Assembly: GCA_037176885.1 (NCBI GenBank)
Contig: JAWWNJ010000078.1
Coordinates: forward strand, 1,054,001 to 1,118,000
Length of the DNA stretch: 64,000 bases
Origin: Favolaschia claudopus
Taxonomy: Eukaryota; Basidiomycota; Agaricomycetes; Agaricales; Mycenaceae
Direction: 5' to 3'
Positions within the stretch are counted from its first letter, which is position 1, and each line of letters opens with the position of its first letter. Under the pieces are notes generated by a model. The model searched no databases, was not told where the DNA came from, and saw only the letters and a program-made list of their open reading frames with translations. This document shows, piece by piece, positions 9,953 through 21,471 of this stretch. The position numbers and the translations under genes are program-made.

Positions 9953-11239
9953 TTACTGCCTCACATTGATGAGGTCGTTGATTAAGGGGAGCGGGTAACG
10001 ATTCTTCACGGTCATAGCGTTTAAAGCTCGATAGTCCTGTACGAACCGAAGTCCGCCGTCCTTCTTCTTGACGAAGAAGACGGGTGAGGCCATAGGTGAT
10101 TTTGACGGTCGAATCCGGCCAGTGCCAAGTCCCTCCTCGATGAAGACATCAAGTTCCTTCTGTTCGAGAGGCGAGATTGGGTAGACCTTGCAGTTCGTGG
10201 GTTTAGAGTCCGGCACGAGCTCAATGGCATGGTCCCAGGATCGGCGTTCAGGCAGCGAGTCAAAGGACTCCTTGTTGAAAACATCGTCAAACTCTCGGGC
10301 CCATTCGGGAACGTCCGAGCGCGCCGGGGCTGAGTTTTTGGCGTATGCCTCAGCCAGGCGCTGGGAGACGGTGCTTCCAGCACTGATATCCTCAGAAGGC
10401 AGGAACTGGGTGTAGAACACCCGGTCTCCTGGCTCAAGGGGGTCATCCACTTCATCCGCATCATCCACTTCATCCACATCATCCTCGTCATCATCCTCGT
10501 AGTCCGGGAACAGCTCTGGCAGGTCATCGTATTCATCTTCGCCTAAGTCTATGGCGCAGATGGATGGAAGGGGACCAAGTCGGAGCTGCCGGAGGATCTC
10601 AGCGGCCAGGCGGGACTCTCGGCGTGCAGCGCGAGCCTCCAGGCGAACCTCGGTGCGGCACGTAGAGCACTCGCTGGGGCATCTGCTCATCTTGACCTCT
10701 CGGGTGTCCCAGTCGATCCCCGGGTTATGCTTCCGGAGCCAGGAGTAGCCGAGGATGAGCTTCTGCTTCCCAAGACGGGTAACAGCAAGCTGCATGCGCT
10801 CAGAGTGACCACGATACTGCAGCACGACGTCAGCCACCTCGCGGATCGCACCAGCCTCATTTGGCGAGCCATCCACATTGAAAACTGGAATGGGCTGTGC
10901 AAGGCGGCGGAGGGGTAGGCCAGACTTAGCTGCGAACTCAGAGTCAATGAAGTCTGAGGTGGCACCACACTCAACGAGACCTTCGAGGGAAAGCTTGGTG
11001 GCGTCCTGGACTGCCTGAATCTCAAGGGGGAGATGCAGGGAGTTGGCACCGGGTGCAGCAGCAACAGTATAGCGCTGAGGAAGTCTACGTTCCCAAGGCT
11101 TTCGCCGGATGCGTGGGGAACGAAGGGGAGCAGGGGGTACGTCTTTCATTTCGGCAGGTTCAACAGATGTAACATTGGCAGACTCATCATACAAACATGC
11201 GAAACGATTAGGGGACGCGATCGAGGGCGTACCGCTCAC
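9953..11239 (-). pseudogene. Ty3/gypsy protease and start of RT (truncated pol)
   Basis: Retroviral-type aspartic protease followed by the first part of RT. The protease motif reads [11 protein letters not shown] near residue 85, so the catalytic position that is normally D is E. Flap and C-terminal elements follow ([13 protein letters not shown]). An acidic linker ([13 protein letters not shown]) leads into RT fingers with [19 protein letters not shown] and [19 protein letters not shown]. The frame ends at 9953 just after that, before the YxDD box, so RT palm, RNase H and integrase are missing. The open frame begins with GTG and overlaps the gag stop by 4 bp, with a 1-nt change of frame, so pol expression would have needed frameshifting or re-initiation. 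Confidence 0.9.
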
Positions 11240-12363
11240 TCGTCGCGTGGGAGAAAACCCTGCTCTTCCTCGGCGACTACAGACTCCGGCTCAGCGAGCG
11301 AGTCGGTGGTGGCAACCCGAGCCACCAGTTCGGAGAGGAGCTCGGACCCAAGCTGACGTATGACCTCGTCAAGGACATCAGCGGCTCGGACGTCAGCCGG
11401 GGTGGGGCAATCCCGGGCCAGGTGTGGACCGCCGCATCGGTAGCAGCCACGGGGAGGTCCTCTCCCGGAGCGCGTGCGATCAACGTCCATGGGGACTACC
11501 TGCGGAGGAGCAGGAGCTGCCCGAGGAGGAGGCGCATGGACAGGGACAACAGGGAAGACACCTGCTGGACGTGAGCGAGCAGCTGGCGGAGCTGAGGGGG
11601 CTTTCGGGAGAAGCCCAGCAGCACGAACCCGCACGTGCGATTCGTACTGGCGGTACGCTCGGGTCCGCCAAGCCATGTAGTCGCGGAGGCCTGGGGGGTC
11701 GCTGGACGAGGTGATGGCCGCATTGATGGCAGGGTCAAGGCCAGAGCGGAACTTGGTGACCTTGACCAACGCGTCAGCAAACCCAGCAAGGTCGAAGAGG
11801 TCTTCAAAGTCATCAGTGTACTTGAAGACATCCCGGGAGCCCATATAGTATGCCCTAGACTCGAGTTTGTGTAGGGCGTGGTCCTGCTCGTTCTCCTCGA
11901 CAAAGCGTGAGCAGAACTCCTTGGTGAAGGCGTCCCAGGTGAGGAAGGGGAAAGGGGTTTTGATGGACATGCGCTCAGCCCATTTTTGCGCAGAGTCTTT
12001 GGACATAAAGGACATGGTGAAACGCACTGCCTTTTCCTCGGACATCTCGCCACCTTCGACAAACGCCTCCGGAACCAGTCGGATGTAAGTCCGAGCTGAG
12101 TGAAGGAAGGCCCGGCCAGCCGAGCGGTCGCCGTCAAAGACGAAAGGGGGGTTCGGTCGAAGGACCGTTTTTGCTGCCGGGGTGAGGTTGGCAAAGAGTC
12201 CTGGACTCTCGGCCGGAGGCTCTGGAGGAGCGGCAGGGGTCGGAGCAGTAGTAGTGGAAGGATTGGCGGCAGTTTGAAAAAGCTCGACCAGACGGTCAAC
12301 AGTCCTCTCGAGCCTATCCATCCGCTCGGCGGCGGCTGCAGCAGCGGCGGCAGAGTCAGTCAT
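11236..12363 (-). CDS. Ty3/gypsy Gag with CCHC zinc knuckle
   Basis: Gag forms the virus-like particle and binds element RNA. The 375 residues start at an ATG followed by an alanine run and a short coiled-coil-like region ([15 protein letters not shown]). A proline-rich linker is followed by the retrotransposon gag core (WAERM...W..F...F), and a single zinc knuckle [13 protein letters not shown] lies near residue 315. The C terminus is acidic. The ORF is intact and complete; the downstream pol overlaps its stop. High GC content and intactness suggest a fairly recent copy, although the element is truncated at its 3' end. Confidence 0.88.
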   Translation of the reverse strand: MTDSAAAAAAAAERMDRLERTVDRLVELFQTAANPSTTTAPTPAAPPEPPAESPGLFANLTPAAKTVLRPNPPFVFDGDRSAGRAFLHSARTYIRLVPEAFVEGGEMSEEKAVRFTMSFMSKDSAQKWAERMSIKTPFPFLTWDAFTKEFCSRFVEENEQDHALHKLESRAYYMGSRDVFKYTDDFEDLFDLAGFADALVKVTKFRSGLDPAINAAITSSSDPPGLRDYMAWRTRAYRQYESHVRVRAAGLLPKAPSAPPAARSRPAGVFPVVPVHAPPPRAAPAPPQVVPMDVDRTRSGRGPPRGCYRCGGPHLARDCPTPADVRAADVLDEVIRQLGSELLSELVARVATTDSLAEPESVVAEEEQGFLPRDE

Positions 12364-12795
12364 GGTGGGTTCTAGAGAGGGGGAGGAGGGGGCAAGATTC
12401 GCGGTTTGCGCGTCCGAGACAGCAGAGGAGGAGTCTGACGAAGCGTCTGAAAAATCGCCAAAGCGCGCAATCTTGACCAGTTAATCCCTTGGAGCCTTTC
12501 TTCTGCTGTAAGGGTAACCTTTAGGACCCGAGATGTCTCGAGGGTCTAGCGAGGGAGAATCCAAAGTTAATTAAGAAGCTACTAAGAATACATCACAGCG
12601 CACCTAGCGAGGGAGAATCCAAAGAGAAGAAAGGCTGAGGATTCCCACGCTAGGTGCAGTAAACATATAGTAACTAGTTCCCACAAGCTCGGAGCAATCG
12701 GCAATGATCCCGGGCCAAGTCACATGCCTTACTCCACGATGACATAGGGCTTTGGGGATTTGACAGGAAAGTGGGAAATCTGCAAGAGGCCTGCG
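12364..12795 (-). other. Gypsy leader / possible LTR region with hairpin
   Basis: No ORF is supported. A strong imperfect hairpin is formed by GCACCTAGCGAGGGAGAATC at 12600 onward and its complement at 12639-12657. The word CTAGCGAGGGAGAATCCAAAG also occurs nearby at 12546 onward, giving a short direct repeat. The position upstream of gag fits a leader or LTR, but I could not fix LTR ends or a primer-binding site. Confidence 0.4.
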
Positions 12796-13800
12796 TCATA
12801 GGTGGCTGTGTAGTGCCAAAAGAGGGAGTTCCCCTGACAGTAGGGAGTTAGAGGCAGGGTAGGAAGACTCCTGTGGTGCAAATCGCACCCCAGACTTCCT
12901 TGGCTGTGTAGCGGCACCTGGGTGTGGCTGAGCACTGGCCGCTGGAGGGGGTGGAACCGGAGCTGGTGGCTGAGACGGATGGACGAGGTGTGCGCGCTTC
13001 TTCAGCGGGCGAGCGCCCTCGCCAGAAGCGTTCGGCAAAACCGGCACCGGGCCAGGAGGGGGAGTGGCAGGGTCCCCGGAAAGGCGTGACGGACCTTTCT
13101 TCTTAGAGCGGATACGCTTACGCATGAAACGCTTCCCAAGCGCAATTAGCGCTTCACCGATTTGCTGGTCGGTACCACGGATAGATACACGGCGCTCCAA
13201 GGGGGAAGCCTTATCAGTATAGGCTCGAAGTTGGGCGCCGGAGATGTCGTGCGACTGATGAAGACCCTTACCACCACGGCCAACGATATGCCCGACAACC
13301 GAGTCAGGCACCACAAGCGTACACGAGTACTGTACTATTTCGACCATAACTTCAGCCGCTGTGACCTGTGACCACTTAACTTCACTTTTTCACTAATTCA
13401 AATTGCCTTTTTAGGAAATTTTCGGCGTTTTCCGGGCTGTTTTTGATGGTGTGACCACTTTCAAATAACTTCAATTCAGGTCCGCCTGTGACCTGGGACA
13501 TGAAGTTGTGGTCGAAATAGTACAGTAGCGGGACGGTGCGTCCTGTGCAGTAGGGAGGGTTTCGGCGAGTGGTATGGCGGTGTGGCCGACAGCGATGATG
13601 GCAGGAGTAGGGGCTGGGGTTGAAGGTTCAGAGCCCCAGCGAGCGCCATCCCAGGAGAAGCGCCAGGCATGCCCTCGGGGAGTAGAGGCTGCAGTGTCCC
13701 CAAACTCAAGACGATCAAGACGGTCGTGGACGCGCTGTAGTTCGCTTCGAAGGAGAGTGCAGTAGGAATAAAGGTCCTGAGGAACTGCGGGGGTTGCCAT
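12796..13800 (-). pseudogene. KH-domain ORF split by a MITE
   Basis: Starting at ATG 13800, the frame encodes an N-terminal segment with a short coiled-coil-like part (LRSELQRVHDRLDRLEF). It is interrupted at 13330-13525 by a MITE. Removing the MITE and one TA joins the frame exactly, giving 268 codons. The second half is a KH RNA-binding domain (about residues 94-165) with the GxxG loop as GRGG at 108-111. A basic patch RKRIRSKKK and a proline-rich tail follow. It lies on the same strand as, and about 430 bp upstream of, the gypsy gag, and has a TATA box upstream. It may be a host gene or an extra ORF of a retroelement; I cannot decide. As it stands the MITE introduces foreign codons and stops. 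Confidence 0.72.
13330..13525. mobile_element. 196-bp MITE, TA-flanked, inside KH ORF
   Basis: Ends CTGTACTATTTCGACC and its complement are flanked by TA at 13328-13329 and 13526-13527. It belongs to the same family as 9613-9846. It interrupts a tyrosine codon of the KH ORF, and the reading frame on both sides matches once it is removed, which fixes the insertion borders to the base. Confidence 0.93.
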
Positions 13801-13974
13801 AGCAAGGGAGGTGTAAGGTCGATGGTAGGATGAGGGCAGAGTAGGAAGTAGGGTGGTCGGCTGGGGCTAGGAGAGTGCCAGAGTCGAATAGAAGGTTTGT
13901 TATGCTGTAAGGGGAGAAGGGCCCAGGAGCCAAGTCGATAACAAACCTGGGGATCACAGATCCCCAGCGGACTA

Positions 13975-13982
13975 CTTATATA
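13975..13982 (-). promoter_or_regulatory. TATA box upstream of KH ORF
   Basis: TATATAAG on the minus strand lies about 175 bp upstream of the ATG at 13800. It is followed by a pyrimidine-rich putative leader. Confidence 0.45.
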
Positions 13983-14009
13983 CAAGAGGTGACATAAGAT
14001 ATGACATAA

Positions 14010-17000
14010 GTGAGCACACAGCATGATGTCTTGGATCTGCCCAAGTCAAAGGACGTCCTAGCTGTGGAATCCCCTGACACAAACAGCCGAAGTACAGGTC
14101 TTTTCACCGGTTCGGTTGCAGGGCTTACCTCTATAACGACAATCCTAATCGAAAAAAATTCGACCATCGTGGCGAATCGGTTATTTTTTGTTGGGTACCC
14201 GGATGATCGCAAGGCTTGGAAGGTTTATTGCCCCTCAAAGCGTACCTTCGGGTCGTCGCCTCATATCAAATTTGACGACAACTCAACGGGCTGAGGGGGA
14301 GATACACTCATACAAATATTCTTCTCTCAAATCGTCTTCGATGATGATGATTACAGCCCTCCTTCCTCCACTTCTACGCCTCCAGCTGCCAATCCGGTAC
14401 CTCCTCGTGCACCATCCCCTCCTGCTCCGGCTGGACCTGCGGATATCGTGTCACAACCTACAGTAACCCCAGGCACCTCGTCAACCTCGTCCTCTACCAC
14501 CTCCACGCGACCCATCTACCCGTATTCGGGAAGCCGCTGAGCTTAAGGCTGCAGCCGCAAACCTTAATTCGGGGTTAGCGGAAGCGCCAGCTCCAGAGGA
14601 TTCTGACCGAGCGCCCGAAGATTCTGTTTTTGCGGAATCCTGGGACGAATTTGAGTACGCTCATATCATTGGTCCCGGCGAAGTTCCTCGCAACTACAAG
14701 GAAGCGATGGAATCGCCTGATCGTTCCGAGTGGGAGGGCGCAATGGAAGTCGAGCTCGATAGCATTGCGAGGATGGGTACGTGGGAACTTGTCCCACCAC
14801 CTCCCGGTGTCACCCCGCTTGGTTCGTTCTGGGTCTATGCCTTGAATCACGACAGTACTGGTGCTATCACTCGGTACAAAGCTCGTCTATGTGCACAGGG
14901 TACACCCCAGCGCCCAGGTATCGATTTTTTCGATGTCTTTTGCTCCTGTTGTGAAGTCAGAGTCGCTTCGTTATCTCCTAACCCTAGCTGCGAAGCTGGA
15001 CTAAGAATTCCACGTTGTGGACGTCGACTCTGCTTTTCTCAACAGTGAGACGGATCCAGACGAGCCACCTATCTACATGCGACAGCCTCAGGGCCATCGT
15101 GTTTGTGGAAAGGAGGACTACGTCTGTCTCCTGAAAAGGGGAAGTTTTTCTCTTCCTACCCCCACCACGTCACCGGTCTCAACCCTCGCCGACGCAGACA
15201 GCGACCACAGCAGCGACAACGACGGGGAAGTGCCATCGACTCTCTGTGTATATGAGCAGCGCAACCCCAAGCCTTCCATAGGATAGTCCAAATTGCCGCC
15301 GACGCCGACGGTGTGATGGATTGAGGGTACTCCAAGCTCCCGACGTCTGCCAACGATCCCGAACACCGACTCCGCAATGGTGCGTCGAGACAAGAGCGCG
15401 GAGAAGGGTCAGGTCTGTGTCCCACCTTGCCTGATTCAATTGTAACCCTGCTAATCTCATTCATTTAATTCTCATGCGTCTACACATTCAGATTGGTGCC
15501 AGCGTTGAGGACATCTGCGGGTCCGTCTTTTCTCTTCTTTTCCCCTCTCTTTTACGGCAGCCAAGCCGCAGAGCAGCAGTTGTACATACAAGTAGCGGTC
15601 TAATATCGAATAAATACATGTTTTTCTCTCTTTTTCCTTCTCTTTCGCCGTGTCCCAGTGGCAGCCTCTGTACTCAGGGTCTAATATCTACATCAGGATA
15701 ACACCAAGTAAGTAATTCATACACCTCGCCTTGTAAAATATTTCATTGGTGAAATGCAATGATTTACGAATTGACTTCATGAAAATTGTGTCTTGCCTTC
15801 ATAAACTCGCCTCGAGCTGCTATAACAGAAAAGGCAGATACTTAATTGGGATGCAGCTTGGTGTGCCTCTTTTCGAAATAAATGTGCCTCAAAATGCTTC
15901 ATCTGCCTCGTCTCGCCCTATCTGCCTCTCATCAATCCTCGATCTATATTATCTGGGCCCGCCATTTTGTCAATCCTCTATTAAAAGTTACGTTCTATTT
16001 TGGTCAAGATTGGTTTCCGGGTGTGCATTACTGATCCGTGCGTCTTCTGGAGAAGGCTATTTCCATCATCAGCGCCCACGTTGATGATCTCGGTATATTC
16101 TGCTCCTCTGTTGCAGAGGTCAAACTTTTAAAGAAGCATGTTTCCGAGCATGTCCGAATCAAGGACTTGGGAGAGTCGAAATCCATTCTTGGCCTCGAAA
16201 TCCTGCGTGATCGTGCGAACCGCACCATCTCCTTGTCTCATTATATTGACTCGATTGTGGCTCGGTATCGCATGGAGAATGCACGGTCTGTATACTCGCC
16301 AGTCAACACGTCGGCCGCTCCGCTTTCCAAGTCTCAATCTCCTCAGACTTCGGAAGAACTCCAGCGCATGGCCAACGTTCCACGCCGTTGGTTCGCTTAT
16401 GCATACCGCTGTTCAATGCCGTCCAGACATCACGAAGGCAGTTCAGGCGGTATCGCAATTTAGCTCCAACCCCGGTGAAGCTCATTGGGAAGCCGTTAAA
16501 CGGATCCTCGCGTATCTCAAAACCACACGCGACTCTGTCCTTGTTCTAGGCGGCAATGAAGACCTTACCCTTCACGCTTTCAGCGATTCAGATTGGGGAA
16601 ACTCAAAGGATCACGCCCGATCCATTTCTGGGTATGCTGTCTTCATCTGATCCAGCTTAATCGCTTGGTCAGCGAAGAAGCAAACTTCCACGGCTCTTTG
16701 GACTGGCGAAGCCGAGCTCTACGCTGGCACACACGTCGGGCGTGAAATCATGTGGCTCCGCTCTCTTCTGTTCGAGCTTGGTTTCTTACTACCTCCCGGA
16801 CTGACTTCCCTTTCCATCGACAATACTTCCACCATCCGGATGATTGTCAATACTGATGAAGTCCGAACCGCTCGAACGAAGCACGTCCACATCGCCATCT
16901 GGTGGATCCGTGAAGCAGTCCTCTATCGCTGCATCGTCCCCGTTTACGTTCCTACGGAGGTGAATGTTGCCGACTTATTCACGAAACCATTGCCGGCACC

Positions 17001-17060
17001 ACGCCACAAGACTCTCGTCAAGATGTTGACTTACTGTATTCTATCAGGTATATAATACAT
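14010..17060 (+). pseudogene. Decayed Ty1/copia polyprotein (integrase end, RT, RNase H)
   Basis: Copia order is clear across several frames. The end of integrase reads FVGYPDDRKAWKVYCPSKR near 14200. RT begins at 14700 (WEGAMEVELD, GTWELVPPP, KARLCAQGT) and continues at 15017 (DVDSAFLNSETDPDEP). After an 870-bp gap it resumes at 16030 with TDPCVFW and the AHVDD box at about 16080. The RNase H end lies at 16480-17055 (SDSDWG, WTGEAELYAGTH, HVHIAIWWIRE, ADLFTKPLP). Several frameshifts, an in-frame stop near 16650 and the internal insertion make it dead. Gag and protease are absent here; a separate piece of a copia N-terminal region lies at 19920-20163. Confidence 0.88.
15150..16022. mobile_element. 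Unidentified ~870-bp insertion in copia RT
   Basis: Copia RT sequence stops near the expected KxLYGLKQ region and resumes just before TDPCVFW. The intervening DNA is non-coding, with pyrimidine runs and AATAAATACATG-like stretches. It is inferred to be an insertion (solo LTR or degraded element). I found neither terminal repeats nor a target duplication, so the borders are approximate. Confidence 0.5.
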
Positions 17061-17106
17061 GAGTCGTTTCCTCCACGACTGTGTTTATACTTACTGTATT
17101 CTATCA
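17029..17106 (+). repeat. 18-bp direct repeat at copia 3' end
   Basis: ACTTACTGTATTCTATCA occurs at 17029-17046 and again at 17089-17106, 60 bp apart. The first copy overlaps the last codons of the copia ORF. Confidence 0.8.
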
Positions 17107-17524
17107 AAGCTGAGCGTACTTACTTCGTCAATCGTGGTGTCCGCTTGTGATAGAAAATCCTCTTTCGGGGTGCCGCATCATTAAAATAAAGGTCTTGTAA
17201 ACGAAATACATGTTTGCCACGACTCTCGAACTTGGGTATCGTATATAAAAATTGCTGTCTTAGTATTTTTACGATGACACGATAGACCACGTACATTGAT
17301 ACAATACTGTGACTGCTTGGTGACTGCCTGGTGACTGCGACCTCAATTGGCTTCTTTGCCGTGTTCAAACTGGTCATTTTCGTTTTTGAATGGTGGCAAT
17401 TGATGGACTTGATGGCCTGGCAGGCCGCCTGATCCATATCAGCTAGCCGCGTCTTCGTTTTTCAATTTTCGTTCATACCGAACGAGACTTGAACGAGACA
17501 GCCTTGCCACCAGATCAACACCAG

Positions 17525-19789
17525 ATGAAGGCGAACAAAAACAGCGATGGCGCCCCAAGGCAGTCTAGCGGCCAGCTAAGTGTCAGAGGAAGCCATCCAC
17601 GCCGTCCACGTCCACTGGCTAGGTCGCCTGAGGCATGCACCCGTTGCAGGGCAAAAAAGATCAAGGCAAGTGAAAGAAGGAAAAAAAAAAAAATTGAGAA
17701 TGGACCCTGTGCTGAACTCCCATTGCTGTCTAGTGCGACTCCAAGCACCCAAAATGCACCGCATGTGACGCTGCTGGCGTTGTCTGTGCACAGCAAGACC
17801 GTATCCGCAATACCGTCACCCCTCGTGGCCATCTCGAGAACATAGAGGTCCAGTTGGCACAGTGCCAGCTCCTCCTCCAGCGTCGCATTCCCGGCTTCAA
17901 CTTGAACGATCTAGATGCCATGGTTGTACATGAAGGCATTGGCGCCCAGTCTATTCCCAACGTCGGGTCCTATACTCAGGCTTGCTGGTCCCGGGGTTTG
18001 ACAGTACCCAACCTCAACTCCATTCATTCCAATCGCGGAATACATCACCGACATGATGTTCGACAGCTTTCGTTGGCCGCCCTGCATGAAAATCCAAATG
18101 ATAGGTCCAATCGGTCTGCTCTGGAAGCACAATTTGGGGACTCGACTGAGGTTATGCCTAGTCATCTGTCAGGTTCCACCCAGACAACCTCTTGCATATC
18201 AGCTACTATGACTCCATCTTTTGGCACCGCATTGTTTGGCACCCCGATAGATATATGGCTTCCCGATGACAGGATAATGGCCAACGATATCGTCAACATT
18301 TATTTTACCCGACTCAATCCTCACCGTCCGATTGTCATTCGCGGCGATTTTGACAAAGCTCTGGATGGTTTGTATGCGAGCCAGATGGCGAGCACCACGC
18401 ATTCTTCAGCGTGTCATGATCCAGGCTTTCTCTGCACCTTCTATCTCGTTCTCGCGTTGGGTACTCTGAGCAAAGCTAATGGCCGTCACACTCATGTTGA
18501 CCCTTCGTCTTGGCACCAATTTCATGTTGCGCCGCAGGTTTGGCCCGACCACGACCAGCTATTCAAGCGTGCCCTGAGTGTCAAGTCAGACCTGCGTGTT
18601 ACAATTTCGAGTCTCCAAGCGCTCATTCTGCTTCACTGGTATTTGCAGGCGGAGGTAAATTTCACCGCTATATTCTTTTCTTGTATTTTGTGGCCCACGT
18701 ATCCATAGCGACAGAATCGTACACTGTGGCGCCTTGTTGGTAGCCTCGTCCGGCTTTCGATCGAGCTTGGTCTTCATCAAGATCCCGCAAACCAGATCAA
18801 CCCAACCACAAAACGTCGCCTATTCGGCGAGGAAGAGTGCATCTTGCGTACCAACTTGTGGGCAATCATTCTCATCCATGACCGTGCCACCTCCCTTATT
18901 CTGGGAAGACCCCTGGGTATTGTCGTATCTGACTTCAGTACTCCGCGCCCGTCTCAGTCCAACTCTCACAGCGACTTTTCGAAGCACTTTGAGCTGAGCC
19001 ACGTCATTGCTGAGATAGAAGCAGACATCATAAACTCACTTCATTCTCCCACTCATCAACTCAGTGAAGCCCTCATGCGTAATGCAAAGCGGATCTTCCA
19101 AAAGCTGTCAAAGCTCCGTAGGAGTCATTCACAGTACGATTCTATGGATGACACAGAGGATGAGGGGCTTCCTCTGCTCAAAATCGAGGTTGCCCAGCTT
19201 CATCTGCTGCGTGCTCTTTTCTGCTCTTCTAAGTTAAACTATTGGTGCAGACACAAAGCCCTCATCGATGGTGTGTATTTAGTTCCTCTCATCGAATGTC
19301 TGGTTAATATCTGCTTCAGCAATTGTCACTTCCCACAATGTGATCATGTTACACGCTCAGCTCATTCGTTTTCCGGATATCGGATTCTTTACATGTCTAT
19401 CGACCTTGTACATTGCCGCAACGGTGATTGTATACGGCCAAATCTCCCGCTGTGGGTGTCTGACCCGCCAGACCGCCACCGCAGATGTCTGGCGTGCCCT
19501 TGGTATGCTCCCACAGCATTGGCGTCCGCGGTGGGAGGGTAAGAACCTCAGCGTCAGTCGTCCTCTCATTTTTGAGCTTGCTTCCAACGTCATGTCCATC
19601 GATTTGGGGAGCATTCAATCCGTCATAAGCTCTGCCCTGTTGCCAGAGCCAGAGTGGGATGACTATCCGACCATTCCCTTACCCCTGCCCAACACCGCTG
19701 CCGAAAGGGACGCAGCCAGGCGCATCATTGACGACATTTCTCCTGTATGGTTCTTCCCGGATCAGGATGGTATGGTGCAAATGAGCTAA
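17525..19789 (+). CDS. Zn2Cys6 fungal transcription factor, four exons
   Basis: A nuclear DNA-binding regulator. Model: exons 17525-17665, 17734-18654, 18709-19270 and 19320-19789, giving 697 residues with no stops. Intron 1 splits the zinc cluster and only joins correctly as a GC-AG intron (GCAAGT...TCTAG). The joined protein then has C38-x2-C41-x6-C48-x6-C55-x2-C58-x6-C65, a perfect Zn2Cys6 cluster. Introns 2 and 3 (54 and 49 bp) are GT-AG. The middle homology (fungal_trans) domain spans about residues 200-430. It starts at YFTRLNPHRP and includes LWRLVGSLVRLSIELGLH and RRLFGEEECILRTNLWAI, typical of the family. The start is the ATG at 17525; an upstream non-ATG extension is ignored. Target genes cannot be read from sequence. 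It is the clearest intact cellular gene here, sitting between transposon remnants. Confidence 0.88.
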
Positions 19790-19899
19790 ACACAACCAAC
19801 AAAAGGAATTAAACCCAAACCGTCGCGTAGGTTGACCGGGAGCGTCTGAGGCGAAGTCTGGTAGATGGCTGGTGGATGAAAACAGTTGCAGCGAAATTG

Positions 19900-20163
19900 A
19901 GAAAGAATGTTGGAAATCTGGTTTACGTACGTCTCGGATCTTCACTCCTTATATCTAATGCGTACAAACATCATGTAATGGATCTGCAATCTTGGTGTTC
20001 CCCCCATTGTGTTGTGCGGGTCTATCCCGATATCACGGCGAACTTGATCTCCATCTCGAAACTTGACGAAGGGCTGCGCGGTGGAGTTTGCGAAAGGGAA
20101 GGCGTTATTCAAGGATAATGACGGCATACCGTTTATCTTCACGAATGACATGGCATCCTACTG
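19900..20163 (+). pseudogene. Copia fragment (pre-integrase region), frameshifted
   Basis: It translates as HHVMDLQSW ... VYPDITANLISISKLDEG in one frame, then after a 1-nt shift GCAVEFAKGKALFKDNDG, ending at a stop at 20161-20163. NLISISKLDEG is the hallmark of the copia region between protease and integrase. It is short, isolated and dead. Possibly a displaced piece of the copia remnant at 14-17 kb. Confidence 0.7.
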
Positions 20164-20834
20164 ACATTGAAAACTGGCAATATTGACACTCTTATCATTT
20201 TTCAATCTCTCGCCAATGTCGGCACCACGTCTGAAACGTTTGCTGAACCCCCCGCTTACAGAAACAGTTCATTAGGCGGAATTAGCGAAAGAAACAAGGT
20301 CACGGTCAGAATTTTCTGGTACTGTTCCGCCAACATTTGGCCGCTGAGCCCCTTCCAGACCATGTTTCCATCGTTCCGAGATCCCAATCCGCATGGATAT
20401 GAATGAAACAATGCGAAAATTCAAGAGAAAAACGGTGGCAGAATGCCCTCTGTTTTCCGCTTGGAAATAACTACGAGCATGCTGAAAATTGATCAATGAC
20501 ATTCTTGTGCGTAACCTCGTATCACCGTAACAAACTAAAGGTACGACGCGTCGACCGCCTTCGTAATCAGATCGTTGTCTACTCTTACAAGAGACAACCG
20601 CCTAACTTTAGGTCATATCCGTAGCCGGAGGGACCGACATCGACAGTTGTCGGCCCTCACTGTTAGCGCCTTTCCTCCAAGGCGGTACAGGGCACAAGCC
20701 AAACCCAACTTGATAAAATCTGCTCGCTTAAAATCTGCTCGCTTACAACCCAGACTCCGAGCAAATAGACTAAGGAATAATTGAACTGCCCGGGATTGGC
20801 AGTACCATCTGTTTCAACCGAGCTCAAGAACGTA
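20164..20834. other. No gene seen
   Basis: Only short unrelated ORFs occur. A 15-bp word AAAATCTGCTCGCTT is repeated back to back near 20715-20745. Confidence 0.6.
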
Positions 20835-21258
20835 TGGTGCGCGTCACTTAGTCACCGCCTCTCCGTGACAACGCTGACTGTGACCCCAGTTTTTGCCCTA
20901 ATTTTTATTCCTCTTGCAAAACGACTCCTTTTCAACAGAGGAACAACTTCCCAAGAGGGATTTCTAAAATTTAAATAATTGAAGGAGCTATAAATTTTCA
21001 CCCCACCCAATTTGGCAGTATACACCAATTTCGATCTTGCTGGCCTCCAGAAACCCTCAATACGAGAGATATCAAACACCACTCCTATGCCAAGAGCAAA
21101 TCGCACCAGTAGGTGCGTCAAAAGTCCACTCAAAAAGTCCCCAAATTGGTTGAAATCCAGGCTTCAATATAACTTCAATAGGGTGTTTTGAAAAAATTTC
21201 GGCCTCCGGCCGATTTGGCAGTAGTGCAAAGGAGGCGGTGACTAAGTGACGCGCACCA
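20835..21258. mobile_element. 424-bp MITE, TA-flanked, TGGTGCGCGTCACTTAG ends
   Basis: Inverted ends of about 27 bp start TGGTGCGCGTCACTTAG and are flanked by TA at 20833-20834 and 21259-21260, as for Tc1/mariner-type insertions. No transposase is inside. Confidence 0.88.
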
Positions 21259-21471
21259 TATATGAAGTGAAGACAACCCGGCCAAAACACTCACCGTTCG
21301 TCTCCAGATGAAAACGTTCTTTTTAAGCTTCTCTCTCCTTATTCTAAACCCTGCGGTCGTCAGCGGTCTTACTGCCAGAGCTCAAAAGGCCTGTAGTCTG
21401 TGTTGAGATAGACGACATGAACGCGTCGAGAGAGAAATAGAGTACCGGATCATTTCCGCACCGTATATACA

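Noticed and set aside
11496..12299. 267-codon minus-strand ORF overlapping gag
   Set aside because: Serine, leucine and proline-rich shadow of the gag frame; gag has the zinc knuckle and start.
15017..15460. Several 90-100-codon ORFs in the copia insertion
   Set aside because: Composition-driven, overlapping on both strands, no motif.
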